The notes under the pieces: model-generated
Seen by the model: the letters and a program-made list of their open reading frames with translations, nothing else
What the model was told of the DNA's origin: nothing
The model's database searches: none
Translations under genes and position numbers: made by a program
Part shown: piece by piece, positions 37,546 through 48,200 of the stretch
Position numbering within the stretch: the first letter of the stretch is position 1
How the letters are laid out: every line of letters begins with the position of its first letter
Assembly: GCA_949299115.1 (NCBI GenBank)
Contig: CASFZH010000004.1
Span: forward strand, 1-64,000
Length of the DNA stretch: 64,000 nt
Source of the DNA: an uncultured Helicobacter sp.
GTDB lineage: Bacteria > Campylobacterota > Campylobacteria > Campylobacterales > Helicobacteraceae
Direction of reading: 5' to 3'

Positions 37546-38703
37546 TTACTTATTCAAATCTATTTTACGTGAAAGTGATAGCACTAAGCCAATAGCAATA
37601 CAAGATGCAAGCAGATTGCTACCACCATAGCTTAGAAATGGTACCGCCATACCTTTTATAGGGATAATACCTGTTTCACCAAAGGAATTCACAATGAAAC
37701 TAAAACCCAACAAACTTACAATGCCTACGCAAAAAAGATGATAAAAATTTGCTTTTAGGCGAAATGCGATTTTAAAGATTCTAAAAAGTATGAGAAAAAA
37801 TAGCACTACACACACACCAAGCCCAAATATGCCTAGCTCTTCGCTTATCCCCGCTAAAATCATATCTGTATGTATTTCTCCTAAAAATCCAAGCTTCACA
37901 AGGCTTTCACCAATACCAACCCCAAAATGTCCACCGTGATAGAAAGCATAGGTAGCATTTTGCACTTGTCCGCCTATTTCTACACCATCGCTTAAAAGTG
38001 GAAAATTTGGTGAATATGAATGGATAATATTTTCAATATTAACCCACCATTCTCTTACTCTTTTGATTCTGTGTGGGCTAGTAACAATGAGAATAGTGCC
38101 TATTATAGAAACAATACCTAGTGCCATTGTAAAAAGAGAAAATCTTCCGCCCGCACAAATAAGCATAACGATAAACACAAGTGCCAATAAAATAATCTGT
38201 CCTAAATCATTTTGCAATGTTGAAATAATGACGGTAATTACTAAAAAAACAAATAAATGAGGAATCACAATATAGAGCTGTTGGGCGAATGAAAGCGTAT
38301 TGGTATCTTTAAATTTTCTACTAAAGCTCCATGCTACAAAAATAACATAGCCTATCTTAAAAAACTCTAATGGTGCTAAAGAGATATTGGGCAGACGCAA
38401 CCATCGTTTTGCTCCACCAGCACTTGTAGCATAGCTGTCTGGTAAAAAAGGTAGAGCAAGAATAATGCAAAGTGAAACAGAAAGTAAAATGAGCCCAAAA
38501 CTCAAAAGATATTTATCTACATCAAAATAAGACAATATCCACATAATAATGATACCTAAACAACTTGAAAACAGCTCACGATAGAGAAAGTGAAATTGTC
38601 CGTAGCCATAATACAAGACTGCGTAGGACGAAAGAGAGTAGCTCATACATATTGCCATGCCTAAAAGAGCCGTTACTAAAAAAAACAATCTCGTATCTGC
38701 CAA
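37546..38703 (-). CDS. ftsW: FtsW/RodA/SpoVE family peptidoglycan polymerase, probably FtsW
   Basis: A polytopic SEDS glycosyltransferase that polymerises lipid II with a partner penicillin-binding protein. The 385 residues show about ten hydrophobic helices and family blocks AGGAKRWLRLPNISLAPLEF (with the following FKIGYVIFVAW), STLQNDLGQIILLALVFIVM and TDMILAGISEELGIFG, as well as GETGIIPIKGMAVPFLSYGG near the C-terminus. FtsW rather than RodA is suggested by the AGGAKRW/L block and by resemblance to the H. pylori protein; the distinction is inference. The gene is on the minus strand facing away from asd. Confidence 0.88.
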   Translation of the reverse strand: MADTRLFFLVTALLGMAICMSYSLSSYAVLYYGYGQFHFLYRELFSSCLGIIIMWILSYFDVDKYLLSFGLILLSVSLCIILALPFLPDSYATSAGGAKRWLRLPNISLAPLEFFKIGYVIFVAWSFSRKFKDTNTLSFAQQLYIVIPHLFVFLVITVIISTLQNDLGQIILLALVFIVMLICAGGRFSLFTMALGIVSIIGTILIVTSPHRIKRVREWWVNIENIIHSYSPNFPLLSDGVEIGGQVQNATYAFYHGGHFGVGIGESLVKLGFLGEIHTDMILAGISEELGIFGLGVCVVLFFLILFRIFKIAFRLKANFYHLFCVGIVSLLGFSFIVNSFGETGIIPIKGMAVPFLSYGGSNLLASCIAIGLVLSLSRKIDLNK

Positions 38704-38856
38704 ACTATAACCTCAAAGAATATAAAGCTTTGATTATACCAAAATATTGTCATAAAGAGGATATGATACCATATACATCATAAAATAAAAATAATTCCTT
38801 TACCCAATTATTAAAATATGATACAATAAACGCTATTTATTGTGTAAAGGTATAGG

Positions 38857-39876
38857 ATGCTAGATAGAAAATATATTGTTGGTATAGTTGGGGCAAGTGG
38901 TGCAGTCGGCGAGGAATTATTGCGTATATTGGACGAAAGAGATTTTCCTATACAACGTATCGTTCCTCTTGCAAGCTCTCGGAGTGCGGGCGAACAAGTA
39001 GAGTTTAGGGATAAAAACTACACTATTTTAGAAACAACGCATGAAATTTTTAGAAAAGAGAATATTGAAATTTGCTTTTTTTCTGCAGGCTCTAGCATTA
39101 GCCAAGAATATGTCAAAAGTGCCATAGAGGCAGGCAGTTTGGTTATTGACAATACAAGTTTTTTTAGAATGAAAAATGATGTGCCACTTGTTGTACCAGA
39201 AGTCAATCCACAAGATATTAAAAAAGATTCTACACTCATTGCTAATCCAAATTGTTCTACTATACAAATGGTGCATATCTTAATGCCGCTACATAAAGCA
39301 TTTGGCATTGAACGTGTTGATGTAAGCACATATCAAGCTGTGAGTGGTGCGGGTAAAAAAGGTATGGAAGAATTAGTTATGCAAATGCAACAATTTTTTG
39401 CTTTTACACTTAATGAAGCAGCACCAAAGGCTTTCCCTCATCGTATTGCTTTAAATCTTTTTCCGCATATTGATACGTTCTTAGAGAATGGTTATACCAA
39501 AGAAGAAATGAAAATGGTACAAGAAAGTCAAAAAATAATGCACACAAATTTTGAAATCTCTGCCACATGCGTACGTGTACCAATCCTAAGAAGTCATAGC
39601 GAAACTCTAACAATTCGATTTAAAGATTCTGTAAGTAGCGATGAGGCGAGAGAAGTTTTAGAGAATGCCGATGGTGTAGTTGTATTAGACAATCCAGATG
39701 AGAATAAGTATCCAATGCCAAGTATTGTTGCTGATACCGATGAAACCTTTGTTGGTAGAATTCGAAATGATATGTATGACACAAGAGTGCTGCATCTTTT
39801 CTGTGTAGCTGACCAATTGCGAGTTGGTGCAGCAACCAATGCGGTGCGAATCGCAGAAAAATGGATACAACTTTAG
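38857..39876 (+). CDS. asd: Aspartate-semialdehyde dehydrogenase
   Basis: Makes aspartate semialdehyde, the branch point to DAP/lysine and threonine/methionine. The NADP-binding N-terminus is VGIVGASGAVGEELLRILDE, the catalytic cysteine is in LIANPNCSTIQMVHILMPLH, and SAGSSISQEYVKSAIEAGSL and RNDMYDTRVLHLFCVADQLR complete the family. Length 339 is normal. The end overlaps the start of the L,D-transpeptidase gene by 16 bases, so the two should be coupled; both feed cell-wall synthesis. Confidence 0.97.
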   Translation: MLDRKYIVGIVGASGAVGEELLRILDERDFPIQRIVPLASSRSAGEQVEFRDKNYTILETTHEIFRKENIEICFFSAGSSISQEYVKSAIEAGSLVIDNTSFFRMKNDVPLVVPEVNPQDIKKDSTLIANPNCSTIQMVHILMPLHKAFGIERVDVSTYQAVSGAGKKGMEELVMQMQQFFAFTLNEAAPKAFPHRIALNLFPHIDTFLENGYTKEEMKMVQESQKIMHTNFEISATCVRVPILRSHSETLTIRFKDSVSSDEAREVLENADGVVVLDNPDENKYPMPSIVADTDETFVGRIRNDMYDTRVLHLFCVADQLRVGAATNAVRIAEKWIQL

Positions 39877-40421
39877 TTATGAGAAAAATCTATATAGCAA
39901 TACTCTTGTCTTTATGTGTGGGAATATGTTATTGTGGATTGATGTATGCAGAGCGACATAAACATTATATTGTTGATAGTAGTTTAGAAAATAAAATTAC
40001 AAAGATTGTAGTCGAAAAACATAAAAGAGTATTGCATTTGTATCATAATGATACGTTATTAAAAAGCTATGCGTCCGTAGCTTTAGGCAAGAATCCTATC
40101 GGACACAAACAGTTTGAGGGCGATAAAAAAACTCCGGAAGGACTATATTACATAGATTCTAAAAATCCCAAAAGTCGCTATTTTTTAAATCTTGGAATTA
40201 GCTATCCCAATAAATCTGATAAAGAATATGCTAAAAAATATCAAAAAAGTGCGGGTGGTGATATTAAGATTCATGGATTACCAAATGGCATGAGTGTTGC
40301 CAAAGATATATTTGCCACTTTTGGGGATTGGACAGATGGCTGCATAGCATTACCAAATGAATCTATGTATGAGCTGTATCATGTAGTAAAGGTTGGAACA
40401 CCCATTCTTATATTGCCTTAA
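39861..40421 (+). CDS. L,D-transpeptidase (YkuD) family protein
   Basis: A periplasmic peptidoglycan enzyme of 186 residues. The N-terminal helix KIYIAILLSLCVGICYCGLM is a signal anchor. The catalytic domain has GKNPIGHKQFEGDKKTPEG, then GGDIKIHGLPNG and TDGCIALPNESMYEL, the HxG...GC signature with the active cysteine. Family members make 3-3 cross-links, trim stem peptides or attach lipoproteins; which applies here is unknown. Two ATGs are possible (39861 inside asd and 39879 just after its stop), neither with a clear ribosome site; coupling to asd favours 39861. Confidence 0.85.
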   Translation: MDTTLVMRKIYIAILLSLCVGICYCGLMYAERHKHYIVDSSLENKITKIVVEKHKRVLHLYHNDTLLKSYASVALGKNPIGHKQFEGDKKTPEGLYYIDSKNPKSRYFLNLGISYPNKSDKEYAKKYQKSAGGDIKIHGLPNGMSVAKDIFATFGDWTDGCIALPNESMYELYHVVKVGTPILILP

Positions 40422-41118
40422 AGATTCTATTATGATTTGCTAGAAGATTATATTATGTCGCAGTGCTTATATACAATATGTTGTGCAACGCCTGAAATTC
40501 TCTGTAACCATTGGTGAATACTATTAGCGTGAATGATATTGGTTCAAATATTAGACACCACAAAATAGCATTGTATTACTGCACAATGCAATGCTTCATA
40601 TCTCTAATCATAAAAAATATATCTAAGCGGATAGCGAAAAGTCGCGAAGATTTGCGATTTAACTCTTCATTGTATAGCATCTGATGGAATGGGATTTAGT
40701 AATACGATTTCTATTTATATGAATAGTTTTAATATTTGGTGTGATAGATTTTGCTGATTACTGTATTTTTATGGTTTCGTATTAATTTAAATTATTATAT
40801 AAATCGCGAAAAACAATTCAATGAATCTTGTATAGCTAGTCATAAATGCTTGAGATTATCAGCGTTCTATGCAGACTTGTAGCTGCAAAAAAGGTATACA
40901 TTGTGTAGGCTTACTTGAAAAAATATTTAATAACGTTGTAGATTCTGATTTCAATATATGTTATTAAATTGTAGAGTTATAAAATATGAATCATATTTTG
41001 GGATTGATAGGCTTGAAAGCTGCAACATAAAACAATAGAAACACATAATGTAGCAAATATCATAAAACTAGATTCTATAAAGATAGATTCTAATTAGATT
41101 GGGATAGTTATAATGCAG
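40422..41118. other. Intergenic region, no gene seen
   Basis: About 700 bases between convergent genes. It is very AT-rich, has no open frame with a convincing ribosome site and no tRNA-like T-arm. A few copies of AGATTCTA occur. I see no other feature. Confidence 0.55.
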
Positions 41119-42012
41119 CTAATTTGTACAAAAAAAATCCATAACAGACATACGTATTTTGACTCCATTTTGCACTTGTTCTAATACCTTACATCGCGAA
41201 TCGGTAAGCATATCGTCATCAATATCAATATTACGGAGTACTGGTCCTGGGTGCAACACAATAATATCGCGATTGCCTATTAGTTCTTTTGTTATACAGA
41301 ATCTATGGGCATAATCCTTAAGACTACCATAAATCTGTGTATTATGACGTTCGGTTTGTGTCCGCAATGCCATGATAATATCTACTTTATCAAGCACTTC
41401 ATGAAGACTGTGGGCAACTTTTAATCGTGTTTTGTATAAAAAATGCGGTGGTGCAACAAGTGTAATATCAACTCCAAATCGGGTTAGCAAATCTACATTA
41501 CTATTAGCAACACGCGAATTTTTAATATCACCAACAATTGCTATACGTTTACTGCTTAATGTATCTAATCCATGTAAACAATCATTAGTACCAAAATGAT
41601 TTGCTATTGTATAGAGATCTAGTAAAGCCTGTGTGGGATGTGCATGTGCTCCATCGCCACCATTGATAATGGGACAAGAAACAAAATTTGCTAAAAAATT
41701 CGGAGCACCTGCACTTTTATGGCGAGTGATGATTCCATGAGGTTGCATGGCATTGAGAGTAGCAGCAGTATCAGCAATGCTTTCGCCTTTTGCAGTAGAG
41801 CTCTTTGCAATATCAAGACGTATAACTTCCCCACCAAGATTCTTAATAGCAATTTCAAAGCTACTTAGCGTTCGTGTGGAATTTTCAAAAAAAATTGTTA
41901 TAAAACGTTTGTTTTTTAAGACTTTATCTTTTTCAGAAATAGTAGTTGTTCGTTGGAAAATCGCTTTAATTTCATCATTACTTAAATCAGAAGTTTGTAT
42001 TAAATGACGCAT
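41119..42012 (-). CDS. pyrB: Aspartate carbamoyltransferase catalytic chain
   Basis: Condenses aspartate with carbamoyl phosphate in pyrimidine synthesis. The carbamoyl-phosphate loop is [20 protein letters not shown] (residues about 49-68), and [40 protein letters not shown] and [20 protein letters not shown] are the other signatures. Length 297 is close to normal. There is no linked pyrI, as expected for the non-regulated class. It lies back to back with a lipoprotein gene. Confidence 0.96.
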   Translation of the reverse strand: MRHLIQTSDLSNDEIKAIFQRTTTISEKDKVLKNKRFITIFFENSTRTLSSFEIAIKNLGGEVIRLDIAKSSTAKGESIADTAATLNAMQPHGIITRHKSAGAPNFLANFVSCPIINGGDGAHAHPTQALLDLYTIANHFGTNDCLHGLDTLSSKRIAIVGDIKNSRVANSNVDLLTRFGVDITLVAPPHFLYKTRLKVAHSLHEVLDKVDIIMALRTQTERHNTQIYGSLKDYAHRFCITKELIGNRDIIVLHPGPVLRNIDIDDDMLTDSRCKVLEQVQNGVKIRMSVMDFFCTN

Positions 42013-42092
42013 GCTTATCTCTGCCTCTATTCTTTATTGTACTATTTAGCTATAATTATAACAAATTTGCTAAAATTCACTATTAATTTATC

Positions 42093-42623
42093 ATGCAAGA
42101 AATATTCATGCAAAAGAAGATTTTCACATATTGTATTATTCTTATCAGTCTTTGTGTTGGTATACTGTTTGGCAGCTGCTCTTCGTATTTTAACAGTCTC
42201 AAACATCTGAAAGTATCTCCAGAAACTTTAGCACAAAATAGTCGCATGGTATTATTAGCTTCACAAGATGATAAGCTCAAAATTGTAGCAAAGATGACGT
42301 ACCTCAATGAAATTGATAATAGTATATATCGTAATAGAGAATATTTTTTCTTAGAAATTTTTAATGATGACGAAGATGTTATATTGCCAGATTCTATGCA
42401 AATTACAATGTTTAATCGCAAGCCTTTATGGATACGTCCCATTAATACTGATGAGCTTGATGACATCTTGGTTTTAGAGAATGAATTATCAAGTGGTTAT
42501 CTCATTGCTTTCAGACGTGCCTCTGCATTTGAACAAAAGAAAATTAACATAGAATTATCAATTACAAATTTTAAAAAAGGTGTTTTTGATTTTTCCTATG
42601 TATTGTTAAAATCAAAGCTTTGA
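42093..42623 (+). CDS. Predicted lipoprotein of unknown function
   Basis: A signal peptide (KKIFTYCIILISLCVGILFG) ends in a lipobox-like FGSC followed by SSYFNSLKHL, so the mature protein should be a lipid-anchored domain of about 140 residues. The rest is mixed alpha/beta with YFFLEIFNDDEDVILPDSMQ and PLWIRPINTDELDD and no motif that I can assign. ATGs occur at 42093 and 42108; the second places the lysines directly before the hydrophobic core. An unannotated lipoprotein gene also adjoins pyrB in H. pylori as I recall (HP1085), so this may be its counterpart. Confidence 0.7.
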   Translation: MQEIFMQKKIFTYCIILISLCVGILFGSCSSYFNSLKHLKVSPETLAQNSRMVLLASQDDKLKIVAKMTYLNEIDNSIYRNREYFFLEIFNDDEDVILPDSMQITMFNRKPLWIRPINTDELDDILVLENELSSGYLIAFRRASAFEQKKINIELSITNFKKGVFDFSYVLLKSKL

Positions 42624-42918
42624 TAACATGTATGCAGATAATCTATAAAGTTTATGCGTACTAGTGTGCTATTAATACTCTTTCTTTGTATCGCTAGGCA
42701 ATTTTCAAGAAGATTGCAGATTGACAATTACATATAGTTTATTTATTAAACAATATATAAGACTTGATTCTTATAATCATTTGGAAAAAATTAACCCATT
42801 AGATTTAAGCAAAACGTTTGGAGTAAACCAAACATATTGACTTTAGCTAGGTTGGTGTTTACCTATAAATCAAACATCGTGCAGATTTTGTACAAATTAT
42901 GATTATTAGTAATCACTT

Positions 42919-44388
42919 GTGTCTCTCATGTATTCAACCTTTTTTAGCTATAATATGCCCTATGGATTATTTAATATGAAAACACTAAGCCACAATTTAA
43001 ACATTATACATTTTCCACTAACAGATTTTCATAATAGATTACAACAATGGTATGCAAGACATGGTAGGAAGGATCTTCCTTGGCGTAATTTGGCACGCGA
43101 TGGTTCGCAAAGTTATGAGATTTATATAAGTGAAATTATGTTGCAACAAACACAAGTCATGCGTGTATTGCGTGATTTTTATTTTCCGTTTTTACAGAGA
43201 TTCCCAAATTTATATGTTATAGCAAATGCGACACAACAAGAAATTTTAATGATGTGGCAAGGGCTTGGTTACTATACGCGTGCAAGAAATCTGCATGCTA
43301 CTGCACAAATATGTGTTCAACAATATGGTGGCAAACTACCAAAAGATAAAGAGAATCTTAGAAAATTACCAGGTATTGGAGCATACAGTGCGGGGGCAAT
43401 AGCATGTTTTGGTTTTGGAGAAAGTGTAAGTTTTGTTGATAGCAACATTAAACGTGTATTTTCACGTCTCTTTGCCCTATCTAACCCCACAAAAGCTCAA
43501 CTCGAAAATCTTGCTGCCAGACTCCTTGATAGACACAAAAGCTTTGAGTATAACCAGGCTTTGCTTGACATTGGTGCTATGCTGTGTGTTGTAAAGCCAC
43601 ATTGTTCATTATGTCCTCTCATATCTTTTTGTAAAGGACGCTTTTCTCCACAGCAATATCCCATAAAGATTCAAAAACACCGTGAAATCTTATACTTAAA
43701 TCTTTTCATCATTACTTTTAGTAAATCCAAACAACATTTTATTGTTTTGCAAGCACCTACACAAGAGATACCTGCATATACATGTGATTCTAAACAGACA
43801 AATAAAAAGAGGCAATCTAATCTCTATGCAGGACTCTACAATCTCCCTATCTTATACACAAACCCAGTAGCACGGCCACATGCTATATACTCTATTGGAA
43901 GTTTTAAGCATGCTTATACAAAATATACGATTACTGCAGAGGTAATCTACAAGCAATGTGAAGACAAACACGAAGCAATGGTAATATTAGAATCTATGGA
44001 CTACCAATTTGCTTTTAATTATCCAAAAAGCACAGATTCTCCTACCATACAATCTATTCATGCAGATACCACAATAATCAAGCAAATGCATAAACCAAAC
44101 AGCAAACAACATTATGCAACGAATAGCACTATAGAATCTACATTAGACTCCTCATTACAATCTCATAATGCAATACAATCACAAAACACACATATTCAAA
44201 CTCTTACAAATATCAATAATTTTCATGATAGTATAGATTCTCCACAAAAATGTAATATTACAGCCTCCAAACAGAGTAAAAAATATATAGTTGTAAAACT
44301 ACAGAATCTCGCTTCATTACCGCTCTCAAACTTAAGTCATAAAGCCCTAAAACTTGCCGCTACACAATTCCAAATTTTTAAACAATAA
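42919..44388 (+). CDS. mutY: A/G-specific adenine glycosylase (MutY) with an extended C-terminal domain
   Basis: Removes adenine paired with 8-oxoguanine. The helix-hairpin-helix is LRKLPGIGAYSAGAIACFGF and the catalytic aspartate is in VSFVDSNIKRVFSRLFALSN. ISEIMLQQTQVMRVLRDFY is the N-terminal signature. The Fe-S cysteines are in GAMLCVVKPHCSLCPLISFC, with one residue fewer between the first two cysteines than in E. coli MutY. The 489 residues (E. coli 350) include a Ser/Thr/Gln/Asn-rich insert of about 110 residues (roughly 355-465) inside the MutT-like C-terminal domain. The frame opens at GTG 42919; ATG 42976 (MKTLSHNL) is an alternative. Confidence 0.9.
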   Translation: MSLMYSTFFSYNMPYGLFNMKTLSHNLNIIHFPLTDFHNRLQQWYARHGRKDLPWRNLARDGSQSYEIYISEIMLQQTQVMRVLRDFYFPFLQRFPNLYVIANATQQEILMMWQGLGYYTRARNLHATAQICVQQYGGKLPKDKENLRKLPGIGAYSAGAIACFGFGESVSFVDSNIKRVFSRLFALSNPTKAQLENLAARLLDRHKSFEYNQALLDIGAMLCVVKPHCSLCPLISFCKGRFSPQQYPIKIQKHREILYLNLFIITFSKSKQHFIVLQAPTQEIPAYTCDSKQTNKKRQSNLYAGLYNLPILYTNPVARPHAIYSIGSFKHAYTKYTITAEVIYKQCEDKHEAMVILESMDYQFAFNYPKSTDSPTIQSIHADTTIIKQMHKPNSKQHYATNSTIESTLDSSLQSHNAIQSQNTHIQTLTNINNFHDSIDSPQKCNITASKQSKKYIVVKLQNLASLPLSNLSHKALKLAATQFQIFKQ

Positions 44389-44494
44389 TAATGATGGATT
44401 GCTAGAATTTATGTCATTGTGCGATAATTATTAGGGTGTCTTTATAGGCTACAAGATACTGTGCTGTTGCTGTAAAGGTTGCAAGAATTTAGAA

Positions 44495-44572
44495 TCCCCA
44501 AAATCATAGTAAAACTTATAAGAAATAAGATATGATACTATCTGCTTTATCAAAACAAAATCCATAATATGT
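44495..44572 (+). repeat. Direct intergenic repeat, copy 1
   Basis: The segment with AAAACTTATAAGAAATAAGA followed by TATGAT, TATCTGCTTTAT and AAAACAAAATCCATAATAT matches 52169-52247 in the same orientation with few differences. Both copies lie in gene-free DNA. Confidence 0.7.
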
Positions 44573-44742
44573 AGGAACTCTAGGATTCCCTAAACCCCAA
44601 AGATTCTCTAAAATCCCACAACATGACTATAGAATCATTAAATTATTTTATTTGTTTCAAAATAACAAGGATTACCAGCGAAAAACAGAAACATGAATAC
44701 AAATCTGTTATGTGTCGTCTTATCTTATCATTGTCTGCTTAT

Positions 44743-44770
44743 ACGTCATATTGAGGTTAGCGGAATATCT
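44743..44770 (-). repeat. Palindromic intergenic element, isolated copy
   Basis: ACGTCATATTGAG followed by GTTAGCGGAATATCT is the reverse complement form of the element ending the repeat at 3525-3657 (AGATATTTCGC...CTCAATATGACG). Confidence 0.6.
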
Positions 44771-45259
44771 CAAAATGATTTCTCTAAAATGTTTTGTCCA
44801 AAAGCTGAATGCAACAAGCAACAATAAATATTAGGCTGCATGGATTCTAGCCCAAGACTCCCTGTCATTTTGTCAAAAATGAAATATTGCTATTCTACAA
44901 TAATGTCATGAGTTACATTGTATTAAATTTTGCAGCAATGCTTTTGCATTAACTTGCTGCAATACGTTAGATTACAATTCTTACAAGCCCTAAAAAATCT
45001 TATAAAATTTTATTGTCTGTTACTAATGCTTTTTGTTATTGCATAGCTTATAGAATAATTGATATACTATAAATGAATAAAATTATAATATGATTTATCC
45101 ATAAAATATTTTCTTGCTACATACCCGTATTTTTTATTAAAAATAATAAAAAACATCAACAACTTTTATCATTATTCTTTAGCAAAATTTTAGTTTAGAT
45201 TCAAAAAATTTTTATTTTCTTTTTAGTAATATTCTAAGTGAGATAGAATATTTATGCTT

Positions 45260-45267
45260 GTTATAAT
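45260..45267 (+). promoter_or_regulatory. Extended -10 promoter of dnaE
   Basis: TGTTATAAT-type box about 24 bases before ATG 45291; AAGGAA is the ribosome site. The leader would be very short. Confidence 0.5.
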
Positions 45268-45290
45268 TTTTTAAGATTTAAGGAACTCGT

Positions 45291-48200
45291 ATGAGTACAT
45301 TACCGACACAAGTCAATATATCGCAAAATGCTGAATCACATATTCCATTTACGCATTTGCATTTGCATACGGAATATTCGCTACTTGATGGAGCTAACAA
45401 GATTGATGCATTAGCACAAAAAATTAAAGAGCTTGGCATGACAAGTGTTGCCATGACAGACCACGGCAATATGTTTGGGGCAATAGAGTTTTATAAAACT
45501 ATGAAAAAAGCTGGTATAAAGCCCATTATAGGCATTGAAGCTTATATTCACAATAAAGAATATATTGATGATAGAGACCCTAATACTCCTAAATTTCATG
45601 TTTGTTTGTATGCAAAAAATGAGGAAGGATATAAGAATCTCATGTATTTATCGAGTCAAAGTTTTATACAAGGATTCTATCGTACCTCAAGAATTAATAA
45701 AAAGATTCTAAAAAAACACGCAAAAGGACTTGTATGTTCATCTGCATGCTTAAATGGTGAGATTTCATGGAATCTCAATCTTAATCCACTTATGGATAAT
45801 AAGAAACGTGAGAGAAAAATTATATTAGGGGCAAAAGGTTTTGAAGGGGCAAAAGAGGCTGTTTATGAATATCAAGATATTTTTGGTGAAGATTTTTATA
45901 TTGAAATTATGAGGCATGGTGTAGGAGATCAACTATATATTGATAATGCCCTAATTGATCTGAGTTTGCAAACTGGTGCAAAGCTTATTGCTACAAATGA
46001 TTCACATTATAATAGCAAAGGCGATGCAGATATGCAGGAAGTTGCCATGATGATTGCTATGGGTACAGATATTAATGACAATAAAAGATTGAAGCACACG
46101 GTTTCAGAGTTTTATGTAAAAAGCCCACAAGAAATGTATGAGCTTTTTTTAGATATTCCCGAAGCAGTTTATAATACGCAAGAAGTTGCTGCAAAATGTA
46201 ATCTTACTATTGACTTAAAAGATGACAAAAATCCGCCCACACCGCCAAGCTTTAAATTTGCACACGAATATGCTAAACAAGAAGGTTTGGATATTCAAGA
46301 TGAAGCACAATATTTTGCGTATAAATGTCGAGAAGGCTTAAAAAAAAGGTTACAGCAAGTTGAATCATCGCAACATACGCTATACCATCAACGATTAGAA
46401 GACGAAATTGCGATTATTACACAAATGAAATTCCCCGGTTATATGCTTATCGTATGGGATTTTATTCGCCATGCGAAAGAAAATAAGATTCCAGTGGGTC
46501 CGGGTCGAGGCAGTGCAGCTGGTAGCTTAGTGGCATATTGCCTAGAAATTACAGATTTAGACCCCATTAAATATGACTTACTTTTTGAAAGATTCTTAAA
46601 TCCAGAGAGAATTTCAATGCCAGATATTGATACAGATTTTTGTCAAAGAAGACGTGGTGAAATGTTTGATTACATGCGTCAAAAATATGGTGAATACAAT
46701 GTAGCACAAGTTATTACATTTGGCAAAATGCTTGCAAGGGGAGTAATTCGCGATGTAGCAAGGGTCTATGGCATGCCAATCAAAGATGCTGATAAGTTTG
46801 CCAAACTTATTCCCTCAAAGCTTGGAATCACATTGCAAGGCTATACAAATAAAAGAGGTGATTTTATTCCCGGTGCCTATGAATTAGAGCCAAAAATAAA
46901 GGAACTTATAGATTCTAACCAGCTTGCAAAAAAAGTATGGGATATGGCTCTAAAAATGGAAAAACTTAATCGCAATACGGGTAAACATGCCGCAGCTCTT
47001 GTTGTAGATTCTGAACAAGAATTATGGAATAAAGTACCATTGTATGTTAGTGAACGAACAAAGGGTGTTATGGTTACACAATATTCGATGAAATATCTTG
47101 AGCCTGTTGATTTGATTAAGTTTGATTTCTTGGGACTCAAAACACTCACAGTGATTCAAGATGCCTTGCAAATTATTGAAGACACTAATAATATCACAAT
47201 AAATCTTTCTACACTTGATGTCAATGATGAAAAGGTGTATCGCACACTTAGAAGTGGCAATACACTTGGTATATTTCAATTAGAATCAAGTGGCATGCAG
47301 GAAATCAACCGTAGATTGCAGCCAAGCAGCATTGATGATGCTATTGCACTTCTAGCCTTATTCCGTCCAGGTCCTATGGAAAGTGGTATGACAGATGACT
47401 ATATTGAAAGAAAACATGGTAGAGCTAAGGTTGCTTATGCTTTTAAAGATCTGGAGCCGATTTTAAAAAATACCTATGGTGTCATTGTGTATCAAGAGCA
47501 GGTTATGCAAATCGTGCAAGTAATAGGCGGATATTCTTTAGGTGAGGCTGATTTAGTGCGTAGAGCTATGGGAAAAAAAGATGCACAAATCATGGCACAA
47601 AATCGCACAAAATTTGCTGATGGTGCCCAAAAAAATGGTTATGACAGAAAAAAGGCTGAAGAGCTTTTTGATCAAATTGCTAAATTTGCTGAATATGGAT
47701 TCAATAAATCACATTCAGCTGCCTATGGAATCTTGACATTTCAAACCGCTTATTTAAAAACATATTTCGAACATGAATTTATGGCAGCTATGCTATCAAG
47801 CGAAAGCCATAAAGTAGAATCAGTGGCAAGATATATTGATGAGGTTAAAGCTATGGGAATTGAAGTATTACCCCCCCATATTAACACCTCGCAGATTAAT
47901 TTTTCAGTTATTGTTGATGGAGAAGGCAAAAAGAAGATTGTATTTGGATTAGCCGCTATTAAGGGAACAGGTGAGGGACCATTGCAGAGTATTGTAGACA
48001 CAAGGCTAAAAGGCGGCAATTATACAAGCATAGAAGATTTTATAGCAAGAGTCGATTTTAGTCGTATTTCAAAAAAAATTTTAGAACCACTTGTGAAAAG
48101 CGGCAGTCTTGATGGGTTGGGATATAGTCGTGCTAGTATGCTTGATAATCTTGATTATTTATGTGATGTAGGACGCAATATTTCCAGACAAAGAACGGAT

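Larger units (their letters stand above)
44389..45290. other. Intergenic region with dispersed repeats before dnaE
   Basis: About 900 bases without a gene. It contains the direct repeat at 44495-44572 (second copy at 52169-52247) and the palindromic element at 44743-44770. TATAAT at 45262-45267, preceded by TG, is the likely dnaE promoter. The stretch between is AT-rich with many AGATTCT words. Confidence 0.55.

Noticed and set aside
40532..40560. GGTTCAAAT as a tRNA T-loop
   Set aside because: Flanking bases do not form a T-stem and no clover-leaf can be drawn.
47871..47877. C7 run in dnaE
   Set aside because: Too short for frequent slippage and inside an essential gene whose frame is intact.
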